From Discostella pseudostelligera (lineage: Eukaryota; Bacillariophyta; Thalassiosirophyceae; Thalassiosirales; Thalassiosiraceae): DNA of 27,988 nt. Under the pieces are notes generated by a model that searched no databases, was not told where the DNA came from, and was given only the letters and a program-made list of their open reading frames with translations. Made by a program: the position numbers and the translations under genes. This document shows positions 9,837 through 19,091 of the stretch, in pieces. Location: contig JALLBK010000331.1 of NCBI GenBank assembly GCA_036940085.1, positions 1 through 27,988 of the forward strand, given 5' to 3'. Position 1 is the stretch's first letter, and every line of letters starts with the position of its first letter.

Positions 9837-12585
9837 TTACGAGCTCATACTCATACTCGTACTCAAACTCAAACTGACGCTAGAACTCAAGCTCATGCAA
9901 GAACTCATGCTCAAACTGCTAGCTTCTATCGCTATCGCTTCATCTGCGTGCATTGCTTTGGCCATTTTGCCACTCTTTCCTGCGCCCTTCTCTGCCTTGG
10001 CATCAAGCTGTGCATTGTTGAAAAGAGAATAAGGAGGTACGAACAATTGTTTGAGATGCGGGGGATCACACAATCATTCTCAAAATTGTGTTGCAAGAAA
10101 CTTACATCAACCTTGGCCTTGCCACTCTTAGAATCGGTATGATCTGCCGATTCCTTGAACACCTTGGCCATGGGATTGGATATTTTACTCGTTTTGGGAT
10201 GAAGAACGGACTTCTTTTCCGAGGAGGACTTGCCCGCTTTTGCGAACAGCTGAGGTCTCATGGCCAAGGACATTGACGACGACATGGACATGGATGCCGA
10301 CATGGACATAGAGGCCGACATGGACATGCTAGTTTCTTCTTCAACCTCGGGAGCCTCCGTGGTAGTCTCAGGAGCCTCTGTGGTCTCAGCAGCCTCTGTG
10401 GTCTCAGCAGCCTCTGTGGTCACAGCAGCCACTGTCGTCTCAGGAGCCTCTGTGGTGACAGCGGTACTAGATGAATCAGTCACGGGGCAGCAAAGAACTT
10501 CCGCCGCCAAAACAATCCCACATAGATCATCATCTTCAGATATGTTGGATGCAACTAGATATGCCTCTTCACAAGTGGTACCGGCCTCGTCGGGCAAGAC
10601 AAAATATGGATCATCTAGGCCGGATGGACAGAAGTTGCATGTGGCGGTCTTGGGCATCGACATGGACATGGACATGGACATGGACATGGACATCGACATC
10701 GACATCGACATCGACATCGACATGGACTCTGAGATTTCATGAGCAGCGGTGGTTGCAGCTTCTGTCGTCGTTTGAGCAGCAGTAGTGGTTGAGTCCGTAG
10801 CGGTGGTTCCGGCGGTAGAAGTAGTGGCTTCAGTAGCAGCTGGGCAGAACGCGTCCGATGCTGGAGTTAGATCACTCTGGAATACAAGTATTGAGAGAAA
10901 TGAATCAAGATGAGAAATGACTTCAAAATAAAGCACTTCTCTTTGGTAGTAGACAAGGCAAAGACATGGTACTACAATGCATTGATGAAACTCACCGTCG
11001 TCACCCAAGCCAGGTAATCTCCCACCTCCAATGGCGTAACATCGCACGCCGTCACATAATTCCATGCCACCCGATTAATAACAAGTAAATCCTCTCCCGT
11101 CTCCGCATCAGTGTACTTGGCCTTAATCGTAACCATGACACCACCTGGAATCAACTCCGTCTGTTCCGATGCCGGAACATCCGGATCCAAATCATTCGAG
11201 ATACTGGTGAATGTGACCGTGTCGCCTTGACCCAACGAGGTGGTAAGATACGTATCATCTTGACTCAATACGATGAATTCTCCCGAGGTATCAAATTCAA
11301 TGAAGGAAACGGAGGTGATTTCAACGGCCGCATCGGCGGCAATGGTGCGTTGGAAGGTTTTGAATTCATTGGTGGTAAATGCCCGTTCGGTGACCTGTTC
11401 GGTGGAGGATGCTGATGTTGCCACAAGCGTACCCAAGAAGCAATCGGTAGCGAAAATACCCGAATTGTCTTGAATGGTATTATCCGTGCAGTTTTGGTTT
11501 AACGTGAGTGTGAAGGTGTACGACGTGGGAGAGCAGGAGCATATCTCCTCTGCGGCAGCAGCCGCGGTAGTCTCTGCGGCTACCGTAGTGGTGGCGCCAG
11601 TGGCCGTGGCATCCCCAGCAAGAGCCTCCGCTGCCGATGGTGGGACAAGGACCTTATCCAAAACATGAATCACACCATTGCTCGCGGCAATATCCGCAAT
11701 GACAACATTGGCATCATTAATCATAATATTTCCTGATGTGGCATCCACAGTCACTGTTACTGGTTCACCATTGAGTGTAGTAACCTCGCCACTAGTCAAA
11801 TCGGCACCATACACTGTTTCATTGAGGGCGTGATAGGTAAGAATGGATTGAAGTTGGGATACATTCTCGGGAAGTAAGAGTTGTTCGAGAAAACCCTCGG
11901 GCAATGCTGCCAACGCGGCTTCGAAGGCATCGTTGGTGGGGGCTGTTGATTTCATTCGCCAGGTTGATGGTAACACCAGTATTCAAAGGTGACACGAAAT
12001 ACCGAATCAGAGAGAAGAATGGGAGAGATAACGAAGGGGGACAGAAAGACGGATGTCAGAAGATGAGTAATAATGATTGGTACAATTCCATGCACAGATC
12101 TAGTACCTACCAAACAGAGTGAACGTCCCCTCTCCCTTCAACGCATCCGATAAGCCCGCAGCGTCGACCAAACTAACCAATGTCGAAAAGTCGGGATTGG
12201 CGGCACCCAAATCATAAATGGTGGGTGGACAGCATAATTCCTCGGCAAGTTTGACCGTGGGACAATTGGCATCGCCTTCGAATAGAGAGGCGGCATATTC
12301 TTGTGCTTCTAGACAAGTAGTGGCATCTTCGACGGGTAAGACTAGAGTTGGATCCGGTACACCGTTGGGGCAAAAGCTGCATGGAGTGGAGGAGGCGGCA
12401 GTGGTGGCAGTAGAAGTTTGGAGCTGTCGCGTCTTCGCGCCTTGAATTCGTCGACGCTGAGGTAGTGCTTGTTTATGTTGTTGTTGAGAAGCTCGTTTGC
12501 GAAGTGGATTCGTTTCCTTGGCAGCCGAGACAGCTGAGGTGATCTGTAGTGCGATTGTCGCGATGGCGAATACGGCTGCTTTCAT
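9837..12585 (-). CDS. Secreted FAS1 protein with Cys modules and Met-Ser repeats (four exons)
   Basis: Exons on - are 12585-12111, 11942-10996, 10876-10106 and 10007-9837 (787 residues), with introns of 168, 119 and 98 bases. All junctions are GT-AG and keep the frame. Order of parts: signal peptide (1-21); R53-Q-L, an R-x-L site; Cys module (C69-C119); a fasciclin FAS1 domain (about 128-261, TFTLFAPTNDAF near the start and GVIHVLDKVLVPP at the end, reassembled across intron 1); a Thr/Ala-rich linker; a second globular part (about 293-485, CSCSPTSYTFTLTL to NRVAWNYVTAC) that I cannot name; a Thr-rich stretch and a Met-Ser run of about 11 pairs; a second Cys module (about 552-602); TTEAPE-type mucin-like sequence; more Met-Ser; and a Lys/Ser-rich tail (KSGKAK, GKSGKMAK) ending in SMSMSS. 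FAS1 domains mediate adhesion in extracellular matrices. Secretion is well supported. A role in cell wall or biosilica is inference from the R-x-L site and lysine clusters. Confidence 0.82.
10008..10105 (-). other. Intron 3 of the FAS1/Met-Ser gene
   Basis: The 98-base intron begins GTAAGT and ends GCACAG, and is phase 0. It joins GKAKVD to LDAKAEKG. The intronless paralogue reads GDAKAEKA at the corresponding place (KETPFDGDAKAEK), which supports the splice. Confidence 0.85.
10658..10725. repeat. GACATG/GACATC hexamer tract encoding Met-Ser
   Basis: About eleven GACATS units on + encode alternating Met and Ser on - within exon 3 of the FAS1 gene. The tract is in frame and its reading is conserved in character with the paralogue, so it is coding. 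It is likely to vary in length between alleles. Confidence 0.9.
10877..10995 (-). other. Intron 2 of the FAS1/Met-Ser gene
   Basis: The 119-base intron begins GTGAGT and ends TTCCAG, and is phase 0. It joins DYLAWVTT to SDLTPASDAFC. Read-through of either exon leads to unrelated sequence and a stop. Confidence 0.85.
11943..12110 (-). other. Intron 1 of the FAS1/Met-Ser gene
   Basis: The 168-base intron begins GTAGGT and ends TCAACAG, and is phase 1. It joins GTFTLF-G to CC, making Ala of the classical FAS1 sequence TLFAPTNDAF. This rebuilt family motif is strong support for the splice. Confidence 0.92.
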
Positions 12586-12902
12586 TCTATATCTATCGAT
12601 AATATGATGAATGGCAGTCCCTCCTTTATCTGAAAGCTCGAACCTATGATGTGATGTGTGCGCCGTCTGAGATAACAATGAGTTCGTATCGATGGGTCGT
12701 CACCGAGTTACTAATTCGATACCCAAGCGATTGCAACAAATAAGTTGATGATGTCGAATAATAATGCACCGTCGTGGTGATATGGTGTTGACTGCTCGAT
12801 TGTTCCCCCGACCCAATAATATCATCCAATCAACCAAGAGAGTGGTCGATCGACGACTTGCCAGCCACCGCCCCCAAACCGCAAAATACAGAGGCTCCAA
12901 TG

Positions 12903-12913
12903 TTTTCGCGGGA
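12903..12913 (+). promoter_or_regulatory. Candidate E2F/DP-type site upstream of the FAS1/Met-Ser gene
   Basis: TTTTCGCGGGA fits the TTTSSCGS consensus. It lies about 320 bases upstream of the start at 12585 on -. A second GGCGGGAA word occurs at 13301-13308. Assigned from consensus only. Confidence 0.28.
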
Positions 12914-15130
12914 GAGAGATTGAACGTCAATATTGAATGGATGAACGAACGGCGTCGTTATTGGTACTGTCAATCGTCAAACAACCCTATCATAGCTTTT
13001 AGTTGGATAGACGGGGTGTTGTACCATGGCCAAAAATTTCATGGCAGTGGTGGCGCCATTGTATTGGCAGACACGGTGCCATTTCTCATTTTTTTGTTGG
13101 AAGGAAGTGGAATTGCCCTCGACGAAAATTTGGGAAGGCGCAGGAAGGCGCTCATTGCCGCCCCTACCGAGACCACGTGGGAATTTTTAGACCCATTTAC
13201 AAGTGAGAAAGAGAAAATTAAAATATCCGTTTAGACTCTATTACTCCGTTTAGATTTAGATTCAAGACAGTCTCGAAAATTTGAACTCGTGACCGAAAAG
13301 GGCGGGAAGGAGTAGGTACTCCTCTCCAGCAGTGAAGCCTGCCTGCCAGCCGCCCGCTGGGATACTCCACCGCTGCTGCCAACTACGACACCTTGGAGGG
13401 CCAATAACCTCGGTAACAATTGTATTACTACTGTTATGATATTGTAATTAAAAAGTTCGTCGCGTGTTAGAATCTTGAATTGAATGTAGAAATGGTCGAA
13501 AGTTGAAACCGAGCCGACTTACTAATAGGTCTTGTGCCGACGGTTGGTGGTTATTTTTCATATCGGTACCATACGCACGGAAGAGACTCTCTGACTCTCT
13601 GCCATGCATGTAAATCGTTATTTATAAGCGCATGTGTTGGCTTCTGACAACAGCATTTCGATAAGTATTCCATATCATTGACGCCTATCAAATCAAAGCT
13701 TGGCGGGGGATTGTTGCTTGTTGTCGTTAGCAGTTGTGTGGGATAGAAGTCGTTGCATTATGTATTGTATTCACACCAATCAAATCGAAAGACTACAAAG
13801 AACGGAACGAAAGAAATACATCCATTCATCACATCGAGCCTGCATATAATGTTACATCATACCGGCGACTGTGCGACTCTCGTCGGGTTGCGGATTGTTT
13901 TACGATGTGTTGCCGATTGAACCTTTGAATGACACTGGTGTTCAGAATTATTGCGCAAGTGTTGATGCGGAGGATTTTGTCCGTTGCTCATAGCCACTAA
14001 CAATATTCCAGGTAGGATATATCATTCACAACAATATACCGTGTGCAACATTGATCGAGTCAACTTGATCGAACATCCAGTAGAGTGTCAACAACCATTT
14101 CTTCTCCTTGTTATGATTTGCTTAGTATCTGGTATCCGATATCAAATATATAGCACGTGAATTGATGTGTCAAGTTGAGACGCGACTGATGTTTCGATTA
14201 ATGTAGCGACAGTGAATGTGACGATTGTCATTGGGGTTTAGATACGGTAAATCAGCGGGTTGCGAATCAATTGTAGCAGGAGGACGTCAACATAGACCAA
14301 CATATTAAATATCTAACAGCCGCCCACAGCGAAAGACCACAATGCGATTCTACATGAGACAATTTTTCGGTTGTAGATTGTTTAGGGTCGTCGTTGTCTT
14401 TGTACTTTGCGACATTCGTTAGTAGATTGAGAGGCCGAGCACAGCATTCATGAAAGCGTTGGCATCATCGTTCATCGCTCATCGCCCTTAAATAGCTGTG
14501 TACACTCCTCTCAAAGACGACGATGCGGTGTGGCGAGCACTCAGTTAGCTTGCACTTTCTTTCGAAGCAGGCAGTTTGTTTCGATATGCTAGCAATCGGC
14601 ACAGTAAACCTTAAGCAGACGCAGACGCAACGCAGACGGATGGAAGCTGGTGGTGCGCACGATTATCGAGGCGACGGCGGCGACAGGTGCTAGAATTGCA
14701 GCTACTCGAGGCTCTCTTTTTGCTGTTGTTTTGTTGTTGGATCAATCACTCAATCCTTCCCGTATCATTTCTCTTCATCCAGCGAGGAAGGAGGACGAAG
14801 TGATCGGTGATCGGTGGAATGATTGGTTGGGTCGATCATTGCACACTATGGGGTGAAGATCGACGTTGTTGCGGCTGGGGTGGCGGTGGCGGGAGGAGAC
14901 GGCGGGGAATAGCTCGAACGGAAATCACCATCGGATCAAAATCGAGAAATCTTGTGATGAGCCATTGCCAAAAATTTTGTAATGAATTCCTTCGTAATCC
15001 ATTCTTACTTGTGATTCTGAGGCTTTATGTGGACTTGCCTCCGACGAGAGAAAATAGAAAATAGAAAATAGTGCTCTTGATGTGAGCTTGACGTCGGTCA
15101 TGTTGTCATGGCGGGCAAAAGCGGCAACCT

Positions 15131-15161
15131 CTCACCAAAAAAAGGCAAAATTTTTGGTGAG
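15131..15161. repeat. Perfect inverted repeat, 11-bp arms and 9-base loop
   Basis: CTCACCAAAAA at 15131-15141 is the exact reverse complement of TTTTTGGTGAG at 15151-15161. It lies about 285 bases upstream of the start of the gene at 15447. Its function is unknown. Confidence 0.85.
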
Positions 15162-15446
15162 CAGTGTCGAATTACACGACAGCAACCAATGAATAAAAGA
15201 AGCCCCCGCACAGCAAGTTCAGCATCGAAACGCTACGAGAAGAGCCCATCCATCAAAACGAAGGGTCCAAAGGAAGCAGGGGGGGCAACTCTATCAATCT
15301 AAACTTTCATTCGCATCAATCATAGTTTACTCTTGTGGTTGATTATCCATCGCATCGGTGCCTTGCTCCTACACAATCATTTCATCATCATTCTTCGCTC
15401 ATAATACAAGCCACCGAGCAAGCAAATCAAGTGACGAACAATTATC

Positions 15447-16796
15447 ATGAGAACCTCAATTGCCATCGCCACCTTATTGCAGCTCGGAGTTCTCTGCGCC
15501 GCGGCTAACGTCAAGCCATTGGCAGGAGCTACCGACACTATTGGCAGGAAGCGATCACAACTCAACCATGAATCTCAGCAACAACAAGGAAGCAGGAATA
15601 TTGTTCAAAAGGGCCAGAATAAGAATGATAACACATTGCGACGAAAGTTGAAGAGCGATGAAGAGGAAGAGGTTGTGGAAGAAGTTTCATCCTTGTCATC
15701 TTCGTTGTCCATGTCGCTATCGACGAGTTTGTCCATGTCTTTGTCCATGTCAATGTCCATGTCCCTATCGATGTCCATGGCAAAAGTCGAAGCCACGGAC
15801 GCACCCGCCACTACTACCGAAGCACCCGAGACCGAGACCACAACCACTCCCTGCCCCATTTGCACCTTCTGCCCCGACGGCCTCAATGATCCAGAGTTGG
15901 TGCTACCCGATGATGCTGGCACCACCTGTCTTGAGGCACAACTCTTTGCATCCACCTTGACCGAGGCCGATGAAATGTGCGCAACTGTCAAGATTGCCGA
16001 AATGCTCTGCTGTCCACCATGCCCCACGGATGAGACTGAGACTGAGACCGAGGCTACTACTACCGAGGCTCCCGCCGCCGCATGCAGCTTCTGCTCTGAC
16101 GGTATTGCCGATCCAGCCTACGTCTTGCCTGACGAAGCTGGCACCACCTGTGAACAGGCATCACTCATTGCATCGAGCGTAAGCGCGGATGATGAACTGT
16201 GCGCGGCTGTATTGGAGGCAGAATTCCTCTGCTGTCCGGGAGTAGAAGAGGCAGGTAGCATGTCCATGTCCATGTCGGCGTCCATGTCCATGTCGGCGTC
16301 CATGTCCATGGTAGAGGCAGTATCCATGTCCATGGCGGAGGAGGAGGAGGCATCCACGTCATCATCCATGTCCATGGCGGAGGAGGAATCCATGTCAGCA
16401 TCCATGTCCATGTATGCATCCATGTCCATGTCTGCATCCATGTCAATGTCGGCATCCATGTCCATGTCGTCGGCAGCAGTAGCAGACGAAGAAGCATTTA
16501 GACCCGTCGGTGGTGGCAAGGCCGACAAGGAATCCAAGGCGAAGAAGGACGACTCGAAGACATCCAAGGAAACTCCGTTCGATGGTGATGCCAAGGCCGA
16601 GAAGGCATCGTCGTCCAAGTCTGGCAAGTCATCAAAGATGTCGAAGAAGGGCAAGAGCAGCAGCAGTAGTGAGATTGAGGCTGCCAGAATGAGCATGAGC
16701 CACAGCATGAGCATGAGCCACAGCATGAGCATGAGCACGAGTAGTAGCGCCAGCACAACGTCGTGGGTTCCCTCCTTGCGAAACTTGAGAAACTAG
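15447..16796 (+). CDS. Secreted Cys-module, Met-Ser-repeat, Lys-rich protein (silaffin-like layout)
   Basis: A single exon encodes 449 residues. Residues 1-20 form a signal peptide (MRTSIAIATLLQLGVLCAAA). R66-K-L is an R-x-L site preceding an acidic patch. A Ser/Met/Leu block (about 81-111) follows. Two Cys modules with identical spacing lie at C139-C189 and C213-C263, separated by a Glu/Thr linker. Residues 271-346 are mostly SMSMSAS-type repeats with short acidic interruptions. Residues 354-410 are rich in Lys, Ser and Gly (KADKESKAKK, KSGKSSKMSKKGK), and the C-terminus returns to MSMSHS repeats. Known diatom silaffins and cingulins combine a signal peptide, R-x-L processing site and K-x2-K clusters that steer proteins to silica. 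This protein has all three, but no homology to a named silaffin can be claimed. It is a paralogue of the divergent FAS1 gene without the FAS1 and following domains. The start is the first ATG of the frame and directly begins the signal peptide. Confidence 0.85.
   Translation: MRTSIAIATLLQLGVLCAAANVKPLAGATDTIGRKRSQLNHESQQQQGSRNIVQKGQNKNDNTLRRKLKSDEEEEVVEEVSSLSSSLSMSLSTSLSMSLSMSMSMSLSMSMAKVEATDAPATTTEAPETETTTTPCPICTFCPDGLNDPELVLPDDAGTTCLEAQLFASTLTEADEMCATVKIAEMLCCPPCPTDETETETEATTTEAPAAACSFCSDGIADPAYVLPDEAGTTCEQASLIASSVSADDELCAAVLEAEFLCCPGVEEAGSMSMSMSASMSMSASMSMVEAVSMSMAEEEEASTSSSMSMAEEESMSASMSMYASMSMSASMSMSASMSMSSAAVADEEAFRPVGGGKADKESKAKKDDSKTSKETPFDGDAKAEKASSSKSGKSSKMSKKGKSSSSSEIEAARMSMSHSMSMSHSMSMSTSSSASTTSWVPSLRNLRN
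16255..16475. repeat. TCCATG-type coding minisatellite
   Basis: Degenerate ATGTCC/ATGTCG/GCATCC hexamers in frame encode SMSMSAS repeats. Acidic GCGGAGGAGGAG interruptions break the run twice. It is coding, and likely to vary in length. Confidence 0.85.
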
Positions 16797-17124
16797 AGAG
16801 AGAGACTTAATTTCTCTGCAGAAGAGAGGAAGAGTGTGGAGAGATGATGAAGTGAGCGAGAGAGAGTGTACGCACTTCGTTATTCCTTGTTTTGAAGAGA
16901 TTAGGTGTTGTTTCTGGCTTACTGTCCACGCGAGACTTCAGCGAAATTGTGAGGATTTGATTAATATGATGTTGACATTGTCTTCGATTCTCGGTTGTGT
17001 ATTTAGGTAGAAGATGGTATTAATTTTAAGCCTATTTGTTGTACAGAACGTGCTTGTCCGTGATTTGTGGTGTGGTTCACTATTAACTAGGTGGTGAAAT
17101 TGGGATTGGTGGTATCAACTAATT
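16797..17124. other. Convergent intergenic region
   Basis: This region holds the 3' UTRs of the Met-Ser gene (+) and the MenE-like gene (-). The first 80 bases are rich in GA repeats (AGAGAGAGAG). No gene is seen. Confidence 0.5.
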
Positions 17125-19058
17125 TCACAGACGACTTGTCTCCTTTGCCATCGCCTCAGCGCATAATCTAATAACGGCGTGCTTCCATACTTTCCCCGAC
17201 GCGTTGCGCGGAAGGGCATGTCGCATGCGAAACACTCGCCTTGGCCGCTTGTAGCCAGCAATTTGACGTTCTGCAAAATACCGTCGAATCTTAAGCATCA
17301 TTTCCTCATTTTCGTTTACCATTATCATGTCGTTGCACTCATTGCAGCTGCCGGTGTTGGAGTTAATGGCAGCAAGCCCTACATCTGCTCGCCTTGATAC
17401 TTCTGATGAAGATGATGACATTGATACTGCTGGTGATATCAATGGCGCCAGAACTACGGCGGCACATACGGCTTCACCAAACTTTTCGTCTGGTAGGGGA
17501 AACACGGCACATTCGACAAAGGCATGATCCTCGTCATTCTCGGCAAAGTAGTCGACGATGACGCGCTCGACATCTGAAGCTAACACCGACTCCCCACCAG
17601 TGCGAATAACATCGTCGGCACGGCCACGAAAGTAGAGCTTTCCATTTTGAGGATCAATGTATCCAAGATCATTGGTGAGCATCCAACCACAATCGTCGTA
17701 GTTGCTGGCATCATAACCACTGCGATTCCAGTAGCCAGACATGACGTGAGGACCACGTGTGCCAATGATCCCAGTCTGTCCATGTGGTAGCGGTCGCAGT
17801 AGTTGGGGTGGAGAAGTAGCCGAAGGTGAAGGGTAATTTGCTTTTGCTGCAGTAGTGCCGCCTGCAAGTGGGTGAAATATCTCAACTTGAATATGTGGTG
17901 GTGGATATCCAACATTCGTCCCGGAAATATCATCGTCGGCAACTGTGGCAGTATTGCGACTGTCGTTCCCACAATCCTTGCCATCCTCGTCTCCTTCAAG
18001 CAAATCCTCAAAAGTAATGGAAGAACCAGCCTCGGTGCAAGCATACGTTTGGACAATTCGAGCATTTGGAAATAAACGTCGAGTTTGTTGGTACAGTTTG
18101 TATTTGTCGTTGCCACTACTACTTGATGCAAAAATCGATTGTCCACCAACGAGAACTAGCCTCACATCAGGATAAGAAGGCGATATCAGTGAAGAGCGCG
18201 AATTCCTAGCAGTATTGCATTCCGCAAAAATGGCATGCAGCATTGCAGGAACAACTACCAATGTATTCGCAGCGATACATGATGTTGACGATGATCTGAC
18301 CGATGGTGACATTGTATTAGTAAGCAGCAATTCTCGTTGTGATAATGATTGCAAGATCAAATCTGGTCGAAATCCAACCCCATTTCGTCGTGGTGAACCA
18401 CTACCACCACCAGGCTGAGTATAAAATGATGAAGGAGAATACTGACGAGGAGGGAACACCAAACATCCTCCTGCCAATATCACACCTAGTGCCGAACTTA
18501 TCCCACCCACATGAAACCAAGGTACGGTATTAGCCATCATGCATGTGTCTTTGTCATACTTGCATGGAGGTAAGGTCTTGGCATGACTTTGAATAAACAA
18601 TGATCGATGGGATAATCGCACACCCTTGGCAGTACCGGATGTAGATGTTGTTCCTGATGTAAATAGAAGGAGAGCATCGGTGTTGGAAATGTTGTTTTTG
18701 ACGTCGTTATCAGGTGACGCTGGTGGTAATGATGATGATGATGGCGGTGGTTCCATCTCGCTATTGCCATCAATGTCATGTTGCTGCCTAAGTAACGTTG
18801 AAGACGACCCCACACCTCTGATGACATTAGAACGATAGTATTGTCGAGCTAATTCCGGCAAAGGCAGGGCGATGACATAATGAGACCTCATACGAGCTTC
18901 CTGCTTCCCATTCATCATCATTGTCGTCGCCATATTATTGGATCGTTTTGCCGCCTCCTTGGCCAACATCTCGTATCCATCACCATAAAGTAGGATTGTT
19001 ATGTGCACAAGATGATGAATTTGATCATAATTTTCGTGGCGGTGGTGCCGTTGCTGAC

Positions 19059-19091
<33 letters not shown>

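Larger units (their letters stand above)
12586..15446. other. 2.86 kb gene-poor divergent intergenic region
   Basis: The region separates the two divergent Met-Ser/Cys-module genes. Open frames of up to 156 codons (for example + 12764-13234) show no recognisable domain, no repeat of known type and no splice partner, so I call no gene. I found no tRNA, rRNA or snRNA signature by eye. Visible items are E2F-like words at 12903-12913 and 13301-13308, a perfect 11-bp stem hairpin at 15131-15161, and a short GAAAATA-type triplet repeat at about 15049-15069. An unrecognised non-coding RNA or short gene remains possible. Confidence 0.45.

Noticed and set aside
12764..13234. 156-codon + frame upstream of the FAS1 gene
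   Set aside because: No domain, signal peptide or compositional bias typical of coding sequence. It overlaps the presumed promoter of the - gene and has no homologous partner in the window.
12586..15446. tRNA, 5S or spliceosomal RNA genes
   Set aside because: I looked for GGTTCGA-type B boxes and conserved snRNA words in the gene-poor regions by eye and found none with a matching fold. A covariance-model scan would be decisive.
16118..16756. Long antisense frame of Met-Asp repeats over the Met-Ser gene
   Set aside because: TCCATG repeats are open in several frames on both strands. The + frame alone has a signal peptide, Cys modules and a natural C-terminus.
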